From Mercurialis annua (taxonomy: Eukaryota > Streptophyta > Magnoliopsida > Malpighiales > Euphorbiaceae): a stretch of DNA of 64,000 bases. A model generated the notes under the pieces. The model saw only the letters and a list, made by a program, of their open reading frames with translations. It did not search any database and was not told the origin of the DNA. The position numbers and the translations under genes were made by a program. Positions 47,632-58,112 of the stretch are shown here, in pieces; within the stretch, counting starts at the first letter, position 1; each line of letters starts with the position of its first letter. The stretch is from positions 10,852,501 through 10,916,500 of the forward strand of contig NC_065571.1 in the NCBI RefSeq assembly GCF_937616625.2, read 5' to 3'.

Positions 47632-48257
47632 TGTTAGGATATGTCTAGAATTATAATTCTAATTTGTATTAGAATTCTAATTATTGAAATATTTGAGAGA
47701 AAGATAGTTTTGTTGTCATTGGCCAATTAGGAAGATATAATCCAATTTGGATTAGTACTCCTAATACTATAAATAGATTATTTACTCACTATATATAATC
47801 TACCTTATTCACCTTTTAGAGTATATAAAAAAGCGAACACATAATGTAGACATTGATGTGAATAAAAAAGAAGAAAAGGAGATGTGTGTGGTGTGAGGAA
47901 TAAAAGTTAATTCTAACTCTTTCGCGTTACTTCTTGTAGAGAGTTAATCATTTGTGGGTTTTCCTTCTAAGGGCATATTTATCAGAGACGTTCTCTATTT
48001 GGTGATTTTCCACCATTTTTGTACGCTTTTTGATAATTAGTGGATGATTTGATTCTTTTGCCCGTGGATGTACGCTTAATGTCGAACCACGTAAATGTCG
48101 TGTTATTTATTTATTTTGCTATATTATTGTTTGTGATCAAATTCATTATTAAATACCTAACGAATGATTTCGATTCCGCTGCGCATACCAATCCAGTCAC
48201 GAATCGAACACGACAATTGGTAACATAGATTCAACAATCAGTATCAATATTACAACA
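47632..48257 (+). mobile_element. LTR of a different element inside the copia 3' LTR
   Basis: TGTTAGGATATGTCTAG opens a 0.6-kb block with its own TATA box (CTATAAATAGATT near 47778) that interrupts the older LTR. A TG...ACGACA end lies near 48215 and is followed by ATTGGTAACATAG, which looks like a worn initiator-Met primer site. The insert may therefore be an LTR plus a little leader rather than a clean solo LTR. The flanks are TTTTT and GTTTT, too simple to prove a duplication. Confidence 0.6.
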
Positions 48258-48402
48258 GTTTTAATTTAAAGTGAATAAAAATTCATTCTTTCGGCCGTGG
48301 AGTAGTTTTTAACAATCTACATAAATATTATGGTGGTTGTAAACGATTTTTATTTTACCCTAATTTTGATTTTCTATTATTCCATCATGACTAATCTTAC
48401 AA
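48258..48402 (+). mobile_element. Copia 3' LTR, second part
   Basis: Continues the older LTR with GTGAATAAAAATTCATTCT, CGTGGAGTAG and AACAATCTACATAAATATT, matching the 45058-45200 part of the 5' LTR in order, and fades out near 48402. Confidence 0.6.
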
Positions 48403-48511
48403 TAAAAATAGTAATTATTATAAGAATTTTATATTTTTTATTGGTATAATATATCATTAAAACCTCAAATTTAACTATAATTAAGCCCTTCTATATACAC
48501 ACGGTAGAAAT

Positions 48512-48634
48512 ATGAGAGCCAAGGTAGAACAGCCACCTCCCCCGCCGCCGGTGAGACATTCAGAACCAATGCTCCACGCCCCAGCCTCCGCTCCCTACAC
48601 CATTACTGCTGATCCAAACCCCAAGAATCATCAG
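48512..48634 (+). CDS. Orphan first-exon-like frame, 41 codons
   Basis: An ATG at 48512 opens a frame that is clearly coding-like: GC-rich in an AT-rich setting, starting MRAKVEQPPPPPPVRH and ending ADPNPKNHQ directly before a GT donor (CAG/GTTTGC) in phase 0. I do not recognise the protein. No second exon was found before 51500, where only MITE and AT-rich DNA follows, so it may be the start of a gene with a long first intron, or a gene fragment captured or left behind by rearrangement. The ATG is also only about 110 bp after the end of the copia LTR. Confidence 0.4.
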
Positions 48635-48767
48635 GTTTGCATGTTTTGATTAAAAAATAATTAAAGGTTAAAATTACTGTTTTTAGTAAAATGAGGTCGT
48701 TTTGGTTTAAGCTAAAATCTTTTTCACTTTTAAAAAATTAATAATACCAAAACGACATTATATTGAC

Positions 48768-49105
48768 TAGTGTTTCAAAAGGCTGAACCGGTGAAATCAC
48801 CAATTTCCAGTTCAACCGGCGGTTGAAACGGTTCCATGTAATTTTTGAAAACTTAAAAAGAATTAACATTAGCAACGAATTTTAGATTTTAACGAGAGAT
48901 GTTTCCGCCACTAATTCTCTCCATCTAGTTTGACAATAGTCCAACCGATTCAATAATTGGTTCGCCCGGCTTACTTCGGTTCAATCCGGTCTAATTCGGC
49001 TCGACAAAATTTTTGTTTTTGTTTTTGTTTTTTGAATTGAACTACTGACCGAAATTTTGTTTGACTGGTCCAACCGGCCGGTGCGGTCCGGTGTTTAAAA
49101 ACCTG
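48768..49105. mobile_element. hAT-type MITE, 8-bp TSD
   Basis: The left end TAGTGTTTCAAAAGGCTGAA and the reversed right end CAGGTTTTTAAACACCGGAC are related, with AACCGG and GGTCCAACCGGCC words inward. The flanks ATATTGAC (48760-48767) and ATATCGAC (49106-49113) agree at 7 of 8 positions. If the orphan exon belongs to a gene, this element lies in its first intron. Confidence 0.7.
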
Positions 49106-49113
49106 ATATCGAC

Positions 49114-51530
49114 AAAGTAAGGAAACCCCTCACACAAACCAAACTTCCAGAAACAATAGCAAAAAGATATTCTCCAAGCTCTTTTTTCTATTTTTTTACT
49201 CTCTTAAATACAATCTGTGAAAAACAAATTTACGAATAAACCCGTCCTCATTTCTTAAATGATTTAAGTTAAATCCTTGTTCCACCACAACTTCCATATC
49301 CGCACCTTTTAGAGTATGCATGGCGGACCAGCTTTTTAGGCTGAGGTAGAGACCTCCTCCGTAAATTTAACTTTTTTACAAAATTACTACCTCAAGTTTT
49401 CTTTTATAAATATAATTATTAAATTTTAATTTTTATACAATTAACCTCCTCAAATTACAAATTTGCCACTTCATAGTGAAATTTCGACTTCCACCACTTT
49501 ATATTTATTAGAAAAAAAAGAGATTAGAGCATTAGATTTCCAAATTTAAACATCACAATTCTATTACTAGATTGAATGTTTTTATATTTACAAGAAAAAT
49601 GTAATGTGATGCATTGCGTCACTTTTCAAAAATGTAATTCGTTTTGTGAAGCTCATTTAGTTCAAAATAGTTTACAATGAATGAAGATATAAAGTAGAAC
49701 TAATGATTAAATAATCAAGTAGATTTGTGTAAGAGTGTTGTAAAACATTGATTGCAAAAATTAACTTTAATGTAATTGAGGGATGTAAAAGCTTGAAATA
49801 AAACTTTGACATGCCAACATATACTTTTGTGGAATTATTGAGAAATACATGTATTATGCATTACTTTAAAAGGTTTGGAGATATATATGTATTATGCCAA
49901 CATATATTTTTGTGAATTTTATGCTACAAATTTATAAATATTTTCTCCAAATATGAATTCATTCATTATATAAAAAATAATTTAAGATATTAAATTATAT
50001 TTTATTTTTATTAATTAAATCATTCGGTTTTGTATATATAATTAATTTAAACTGTTATAATTATTTATTCAAAAATATTTATCAATTTTATTATAATTGT
50101 GGATATATGCTAATTTACTTTGTCTTAATAATACAAAATTAATTTTTTGATTAAATTGAAAATTTAAATATACATTCATGCGGATATCATTTATATTGTA
50201 AAATTATTATAATTTGATTTACTAAAAATTATTTATTTTTTCTTCTCCATCTCTTTATATAATTTTTTTAAAAGAAGATATTTATCATTTGATTTCCTCT
50301 ATTAGACTTCACCTTCATCATACACCTCCCAATTAGTAAATCTCCTAAATTATATTCGTTGACTAAACATATAACCAACGGTTAGAATCCATTTGATGGA
50401 AAATATCATGGGTTAAATTCTAAAAAATTAAGAAAATGTGGGGTTGACTTGTTAGAATGAAAAAAATAAGTAAGAAGGGTGGCTAAATAACACATGTTGT
50501 TGGATTTGACAAGAACATTTTGGACCTAAAAGTATAAAAAAACTGATAATGGTGAGAAAAATTAAATAAAATAAAAGAGTAAGTGTGAACATTCACTTAG
50601 AAATTGACCATGAAAGCCCCACATGGTCTGCTTGTGTACTATAATTTTCTTGAGTTCAATCACTCGTGTGCCTTCTATTTCTTACACAGAGAACACATGG
50701 AGCTCACTACTTGCTGTCCAAATCTCACTATGCTTCTCATTCTTTTGTCTACTTCCACACCTCAAGCTTAGAGCATTATGACATCATTTTCTCCCATTAT
50801 ATTTGCCACTTAATTTCATACAAATTTTTCTTCAGTATTTAGTTTCCTATTAGAATTAAAAAGTTAATTTCTTAATGAACCTAGACTTGAATTATATTCT
50901 AAGAATTCTAATATAAATACTAGTGATACTTTTACTGTAAACTTACTATAAATATATAGAATAAATAGATCACATTAATTGAATGACTCAAAATTTTGTG
51001 TGATTACTGATAATTTTATTATAAACTCACTATAAATAATATATAGAATAAACTTTTTTCTCTATCCATAAATATGGATCACATTAATTAAATCACTCAA
51101 AATCTTGTGTGATCCTTAGCTTCTCTTATTTTGTTTGTTTTCGGTTGCGCTAACAAGTGGGTAAGATTAAGATAAGTGTTAAAAAAATTTATGTATTATA
51201 TACACGTGATGGATAAAATTAAGATAATATTTATGTAAAAATAATAATTAGATTAAAAAAACTTAATCATTAAATTATTATATATTGTAGTGATAAATTT
51301 TTTTGATAAATGAATAAATTCAATAAAATAAGAATTGAAGGACAAAAATTTAATAGTTTATTTAGATTGTGGTTTTTATGTTTTAAATAATTGAAATTTC
51401 AAATAAAACCATGAATAATTTAATTTAAAGTTTACTTTAAAATGTCAAATGATTATTTTAAATTTTGAAGGTGTAAATAATTTATTATAAAATTTAAAAA
51501 CTGATTGTTTAATTAGAATTAAAAAAAATA
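49114..51530. other. AT-rich, no gene recognised
   Basis: No exon with coding character or bounded transposon was seen. A direct duplication of about 84-92 bp lies at 50938-51021 and 51022-51113 (shared TATAGAATAAA, GATCACATTAATT, CTCAAAAT and TTGTGTGAT). The 50600-50780 part has a more even base composition, but no frame. Confidence 0.45.
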
Positions 51531-51659
51531 AAAACAAATTCAAGGAATCAAATATTGATTTGAGATTAAAAGCAAACTTTTGCTGATTCTTCTTTTATGA
51601 ATAGGGTGGTTATAGTTAATTTGAGAGGAAACACTTAGAATTCTCTCAAAATAGGGTTT

Positions 51660-52140
51660 TGATATGAGCACCTTCTCCGGCTCATATTTCTCAATTTCGA
51701 CCACCAAAATCGACGTTATTTGTGTCAAATCAAAGCTATCGACGTCCTCTCTCGACTTCGCAGAATTTGGCATGAAAATAGATCAGAATCGCGGCGCAAA
51801 ATACTACCGAAAACACCATGCTCAGTTCGTCGTGCTAGGACCATTTTCTCGCCGTTATGACACCGGAAGTGAACTCAAGGGTGCCGAGAACCTTGGAATT
51901 GGCTATTCAGCAAAGGCATAGATGTTCACAATGGTTGAACGACAAGGGCGACAATGGTTTTTTGGTATTTTTGGGCTTATTTTGCAGCGATTCTGACGGA
52001 ATTAACTCGAACGAACTACGGGGGTAAGATCCTGACCTCATGCAGAACGGATTTGCAATTTTTGAACCCGACCCAACGCCGAGCAGACTCGATCCGACAC
52101 CGACAAAGGTGGTTCTGGGTCGGGTTCAAAAATGCGGTTT
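51660..52140. other. GC-richer block with short frame and a 17-bp hairpin
   Basis: This block stands out from AT-rich flanks. It carries an 85-residue frame (51664-51921) without recognised family features, so I do not call it a gene. Near its end TTTTTGAACCCGACCCA (52059-52075) and its perfect reverse complement (52116-52132) form a 17-bp stem with a 40-base loop. It may be part of an LTR or another transposon. Confidence 0.4.
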
Positions 52141-53094
52141 TATATTTTATATGAAAAATATATATTGTACTGAGTATTTGACAATATGATATTGTCAATT
52201 TTTTTGGCTCCAAAAGATTTATTGATGAATTTATTAATATTAAAATGATATTTTCACGGTGGTGTGATATAAATAATCGGGCTTAAAAAGTGTGTTGCCT
52301 CGGCCGATAGATTATGAAAAATGAAAAAAAAAATATTTGTATTGTAAAAAAATAAAACTTGGACATCAAACCCAGAATTTATAAATAAATAGACGAGAAA
52401 ATGAAAAGTATTTTAAAACCGGAGCTTAAATTGATAATTAATTAACTAATTATAAAAAGGTTGTAAAAATTTGAAAAACTTATTTATTTACATGATTTAA
52501 ATAAATCAATCAATCATAGAATTAAGATTTGATGTATTTATGATGTATATTGATACGTTAATAATATATAGATCCGATGAGTTCAGAATCTTGGGATCAT
52601 GATGGCGAAGGGTAAACTGTGGATAAGTGACATGACAATAACTTCTCTCATTTATTTTTGAATACTATGCAATAAAATATTTTATTTATCGCATTTATAT
52701 GAATGTTTAATTTATCACATTGTATATGAATGTATACTATTGCTGATGTGAATTTGATGTAATGAGCTTCCTATCGAACTATAATATGACTATGTGTGTG
52801 TGTGTGTGCGCTAGTAATTGCACTATAGGGATGAAACCTAGAATAGAAAAATGAAAGTGAAAAGGACAAATTATAAATATTAGATACAATGTTAATTCGG
52901 TTAAGTATCTACTGAGACTGGGATCTCGGTGTAGCAACTCTCGAGACTGTGATCTCAGTTGAGCATTCTCTCGGGAGGGACTCGATGAAGTGTACAGAAA
53001 AATGCGATCAAATATTTTTAGCACTATGCTCCTGCCTAATATGAATAAAGCTTATTATTTAATTTTTCAAAAAGAACGAGTATAACATATCACG

Positions 53095-54901
53095 AATGAG
53101 AAAGAAATCAAGATAGAAATAGTAAGTTTTGTTGCTCAATCCAGGGAAAAAAATGCTATGTGCAAACATTGCAACAGAGAAGGACATGATGTTGATGGTT
53201 GCTTTCAGTTGATTGGATATCCCAATTGTTGGGGAGATCGACCGAGAACATCAAATCAAGGACAGAGAAGAAACTATGGAGCAAGAGGACGTGAAAGAAA
53301 TCAAAGATGAGGCCACAGTGGAGCATGTGCTAATGTTGTTCAAATAATTGGACATAGAATTGAAGAGATGAAAGACAATTCTGCTCCAACTGAGCTGACG
53401 AGTAAACAATGGGCCGCAGTTCTATGTTTGATGAACACGCGCATTTTAAAGAGTTATGAAAAAATAACTGGAAAGCATAAATTTCATTGGTATAATTAAA
53501 TCTGGAGCCATGCAGCACGTGACAGATCAAAAAGTTAAACAAATCTGAAGTAGAATTTGGTTTGCCAAATTGGTTTATCAGTTGGAAGTAAATTGTTGGC
53601 GTTGAAAAAGGGATCAATTCAAATGGAAACACATATAAAATTTGATAGTGTCTTGATTCTCCAGGATTGAAATACGATTCTCTTTTTATATAAGGATTGA
53701 TTGTTAAATTAAAATATAATATGTTGTTTACTGATAAGCTATGTTCGATACAAGACCACATCTCGAGGATGGTGATTGGTGCAAAAGGCTTTACTATTTG
53801 AAGAATGGGTCATCGGTTAGAGCACTTAAACTAAAGACATTAGGTGTGCATGATCTTTGGCATAAACGAATGGGACGTCCATCTCAAAAATAATAGGATT
53901 AACTTGTGGAGTTGGAAATTTAAGTTCAAATAAAAGCTGTGATGTTTGCTTCAAAGCTAAACTGACTAGAGAAATTTTATGTTCATGTGATAATAAAGCT
54001 AGTAAAATATATAAACTCATTCATTGTGATTTATGAGGTCCATATAAAGTTTCTAGTTCGTATATGCTTCTTATTCTCTTACAATTGTTGATCATTTTTC
54101 ACGGTGTGTTTGGAAATATGTGTTAATAGACAAAACTGAAGTAGGACAAACTTTGCAAAACTTCTTTACCATGGTTATAAGACAATATGAAAAAATGGTG
54201 AAAATGGTGAAAAGTGATAATGGAACTAAAATCATAAGTTTAAGAAGCTATTTTTCAGAAAATAGAATATTGTACCAAACTTCATGGGTAAGAACGCCAC
54301 AATAAAATGGGAAAGTGGAAAGGAAACGTCGTTATATTCTTAATGTGGCAAGAGCTTTATGATTTCCTATTGAAATTTTGGGTGAATGTGTTTTGATTGT
54401 TTGTTATTTAATAGATTGAACTCCCTCACAAGTTTTGCAAGGAAAAACACCTTATACATCTCTCTATTTAAACAAGTTTTCCAATTATTATCATATTCTG
54501 TATTTGGTTATTTGTGTTTGTAAAAAGTATGCATTAGGAACGAGACAAATTTATTGGCCAAAGTTATAAATGTAATTTTTTGGGCTATCTATTTGGTTAG
54601 AAAGGATGAAAAGTTATGATCTAGAGAATAGAAAATATTTTCTCTCGAGACATGGTGTTCTATAAAGATGAATTACTATATGCAGCTAGTTCGTCATGTG
54701 GTGGTAAACTTTGTACCGAACACTTCCAGCAGAACGTATTTGATGAAAAAATAATGTAGCCCAGTAGGTAATAAGGGACTCTCAGATACTCAAGTACACA
54801 ATTATGAATTCAGGGAGGGAGAAGATGTGTTAAAAACTTGTTCAGTAGGAAAAGAATAAGCACATAACGTAATTGAACACGCAGTTGAAAAAGTGACTAA
54901 A
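53095..54901 (+). pseudogene. Ty1/copia gag-pol remnant, interrupted by the LARD
   Basis: In order: a complete-looking zinc knuckle CKHCNREGHDVDGC near 53160; a pre-integrase LWHKRMGRPS near 53855; CDVCFKAKLT near 53940; integrase pieces LLIDKTEVGQTLQNFF near 54122 and KSDNGTKIISLRSYFS near 54210; SQVLQGKTPYTSLY near 54430; and a post-integrase region ending HAVEKVT near 54890. Many stops and frameshifts are present and reverse transcriptase is not reached. The frame runs right up to 54901, where the LARD begins, so the rest probably lies beyond the window. Confidence 0.85.
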
Positions 54902-57680
54902 TGTAATACCCCGTGTTTTTCCGGCTTGTTCCTATGATTTTTTTCGATGTTTTTCGGGTTGGTCCTTGGTGGTTTGGTTCCTTGAAACCATGATTTGGTT
55001 TTCATAACCTTCGGTGTGTTGTTTTGATTAGGTTCTGAGACTTATCGAATAAGTGTTTATCTGTTTTCCTGATATGACATGCTTTAATAAAATGTCCATA
55101 TCTCCCAATTGCACCGTCGGATCGGGCCGCCGTTCGGATATGTTGTTCCTGAGAGGATTTACTAAAATCTGGTCGGTCGGATCGTGTTTTTATTGAATTC
55201 GCGGGCGCGAACTATAGTTAGCGGTCGCTAACTAATGCTGTTGAAGTTAGCGGGTGCGAACTATACTTAGCGGGCGCGAACTTGCACTGTTCAGTTCGCT
55301 GTTTTTCTATTTAAAGACCCCTTATTCGACCCAAACTCTTTTCCTTCGACTTTTAAAACCCTAAAACGGCTGGAGTCATATTCTAACTCATTCCTATCAA
55401 CATTCCTCTCAATTTTAATCCTTGGTAAGTGTTTGTAATCTTTCCTTTGTGGTTTTATCTCTAGTTCTTCAATTCTAGCAATTCTAAATCCTATATCCCT
55501 ATATGTGTGTGGTTGTAGGCTGATTTGGGTTGATTGATTTCTGGGTTTTATTATTCTTAGTCTAATCAAGAGGTATGTGGTTCTAATCCCTTCTTATATG
55601 GTGTAGAGATTGCTAAATTGTTGTATGAATCTATACTTGAGTGTTTTGGCTTTATATTTTCTGTTTTGCTTTGATTTGAAATTCTGGAAATAATCTATGT
55701 GTATTGGTTGTGACTTATTGATGTTGGCTATACATTGGATGATTGGAATACTTGTTTGATTGAAGGTTTATATGGAGTTGTTGTCGTTCTTGATTTATAA
55801 TTCTGTTTTAAGCCTTTATTAAAAATCTGGAAATTTCAAAGTAAATGAATCATAGGTTGTTAGATGTTTAACAATACATTGGGTGATTGGAGGAATCGTT
55901 TAAATGAAATAATGTATCACTTGGGTTAAGTTGTGGAATTGAATTCTGTTTTGAACTTTAAACTAAAAGCTGAAAATGTTATTTTGAAGGTTAAAAGATT
56001 GTTAATGGGAAATTCCTACTTTGGGTGATTGGATATAATTGACTAAGGCTAGATTATATGTTAAAGGTGGTTTTAATTGGAATAAAACGTTGTTTTAAGA
56101 ATATTTACATATGACTGGAAATCATTTGAGTATATAAAGGATGTTTGTTTACCTTGGGTTATTTGGATAACAAATTATTGTTATGGCATTTAAGGTAGAA
56201 TTATTTTACAATGGTTTTAAAGGCTATCTAAGTGTGCAGTTCAGATCTGAGTTTATCATTTCAATGTGTTTTGGAGTCATGTTTATTTACACTTAATGTG
56301 TTTTAATTGAGAAATATGAAATCCGGGTGGAATTGTCAAGTGTTGAACAGTCTATTGGTTATTGTTGCTATTTGTGGTATTGGTTTGAATTTTGGTTAAG
56401 CTTAGAGTGAGTTCCTTGTTTTCAAATACATTGGTTTCATTTTAAAGGATTTAACTTTGGATTTTACTCTGGTTGGGTCGGGTTAGACTTGTGTCGCCCG
56501 ACATGTTGTGTTAAGCATATAGTTGATATATGGCTAACACACTACTCTGGGATATGTTGGATTTCGAAAAGGTGTTGTTGAATTATATTACTCTGGATTG
56601 TTTTTTGGAAAACGAGAACTCACCTAAACTTAACTAGTTATTGTATTGGTTGGATATGTATGTACTTTGGCTTTGGGATTACTGTGTTTCGAATGTTGAT
56701 CTTTGGTTGTGTTAAGATGCTAGTCCTATATGGTGTCTAGTAATCTTAGAGTTAGGGGTTGTTCAGATTTTAACATATACATTGTTTTAGACCCGTCGAC
56801 TGCTCGTGCTTCGGAGTCTACGCAGGGTTAGCTGTTTGCCGAGATTTACGTGGATAAGCAAGCAGTGAGTTTGTAGTGCTATTTACCGCTTTATTAAGTA
56901 CCGCAATTTATTTTTAATATTATAAATGCTTTTGAACTGTTTTAAGCGATTATGGATCTGGATTGAAACGAGCTACTCGATAGGCTTGTATCGAGACTGT
57001 GTGCACCGGTAAGTACTCTGGGAAACGGCAGACTAAAGTCTTGCTTACGCTGGTATATATATATGACGAGGATTTGTTCCCGTCCACTCTGGGTTTATCG
57101 GTATGCTATGTCATACTTACGCTGGGATCATTTCAATACTGTTTTCCATAATCATACTATATTAGTATAAACTGTTTTGATTTAAGGGTTTTAAACTTAA
57201 TAAATGTAAATAGTATTGCGAACTCATCTCAGTATATCTGACCCCGTTGTTTTCCCAAATTTTCCAGGTTTATGATTTGAAAGCTGGTCCACTCCGATTC
57301 TTTTGATTCTTCGGAGGTTTTTATGTTATTTAACTAGTTACTGTTTTCGAACTCTTAGACCGCAGTAGAACTAGTTATTTATTTCATTTGATATTTCACT
57401 TTGGTTTGTCGATATATTCGATTATTTATATTTGGCATGATTACTCTGGATTACGATATTATTATATTTAAAGCATGTTGTGGAATAGTTCAGATATTTA
57501 AGTTATTTATATTAGAACTGTATTATAAATTGCTAGACTTAGGTTGGAGTCTCGGTTGCCCCGAGCAGTTTTCTGCAGGTTTAAATGTGTATTTGATTTC
57601 CGCGAGGCTTGCTACGGGTTTTGGTACAACCATACCCATACCCTAGCGCCGGTCACGATTCCTGAAATTGGGTCGTGACA
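54902..57680 (+). repeat. 5' LTR of the LARD-like element
   Basis: Bounded by TGTAATACCCCG at the left and GGGTCGTGACA at the right, directly before the primer binding site. U3 carries three GCGGGYGCGAACT units (55201, 55250, 55270) and an arm pair GTTAGCG/CGCTAAC at 55217-55232. The likely core promoter is TATTTAAAG at 55308. The minus-strand 92-residue frame present in both LTRs is not thought to be a gene. Confidence 0.88.
55308..55316 (+). promoter_or_regulatory. Likely TATA box of the LARD LTR
   Basis: TATTTAAAG follows the GC-rich U3 repeats by about 25 bp, with AAACTCTTTTCCTTCGAC downstream as a plausible start region. Retrotransposon transcripts begin in the LTR from such a box. Inferred from position and sequence only. 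Confidence 0.5.
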
Positions 57681-57684
57681 AAGT

Positions 57685-57696
57685 TGGTATCAGAGC
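57685..57696 (+). other. LARD primer binding site (initiator-Met tRNA)
   Basis: TGGTATCAGAGC starts four bases after the LTR's terminal CA. This 12-base string is the usual complement to the 3' end of plant initiator-methionine tRNA, which primes minus-strand DNA synthesis. It is unmutated, in keeping with a young copy. Confidence 0.9.
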
Positions 57697-57931
57697 TTTG
57701 GTTTCAAACCAAGGCCATTTTGCATGTTACGTGTTTACTGTTTTATGGAATGTTAAGTTGTTGTTGTGTCATAGGATCTACTGCGGAATTAGGATTCAAG
57801 TCCTGTCTTTTGAAACGTCATCATTTGTTTTCAAACTTTCCACCTTCACCTTTAGGAGTGTTGTTTGTCGGTCTTATGTGTTACGGATGCTTTACTTTGG
57901 AATGTTCATTACTTAATCAGTGGGTGATTTA

Positions 57932-58112
57932 TTGGCCGTTGTGCCATATATGAGATATACTTTGGGTAATATTTTGTTGGCTGTTGTACCTTATATGGTG
58001 TTTACTTCGGGTGACGTTTTGGTTGGCTGTTGTGCCTTATATGGTGTTTACTATGGGTAATGTTTTATTGGCTATTGTGCCTTATATGAGGTTTACCTTG
58101 GGTGATTATTTG
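57932..58112. repeat. ~45-bp tandem repeat, four units
   Basis: Units start at 57932, 57977, 58023 and 58068, each with TTGGCYRTTGTGCC, then TATATG, then TTTACTTTGGGT-like text. They differ by scattered substitutions and lie about 250 bp downstream of the primer binding site, where packaging signals can occur in LTR elements; that role is a guess. Confidence 0.8.

Larger units (their letters stand above)
44775..48402 (+). mobile_element. Old Ty1/copia element with nested insertions
   Basis: The 5' LTR (44775-45200) starts TGTTAGGATTTTTTT and is followed by AGCGATATCATAGCTAT, a worn initiator-Met primer site. A purine tract AAGGGAGAAA precedes the 3' LTR at 47352, which resumes after an insertion and ends near 48402. 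Gag and protease remnants lie between, but integrase, reverse transcriptase and RNase H are gone. Possible target duplication ATAAAAG/ATAAAAA. A TRIM sits in gag and another LTR in the 3' LTR. The two LTRs are strongly diverged, so this is the oldest layer here. Confidence 0.75.

Noticed and set aside
51664..51921. 85-residue frame in the GC-richer block
   Set aside because: Reads well but has no recognised motif; an overlapping minus-strand frame is equally open, so coding is not supported.
55291..55569. 92-residue minus-strand frame in both LARD LTRs
   Set aside because: Identical in both LTRs only because the LTRs are nearly identical; lies over the promoter and leader region, and is basic and low in complexity.
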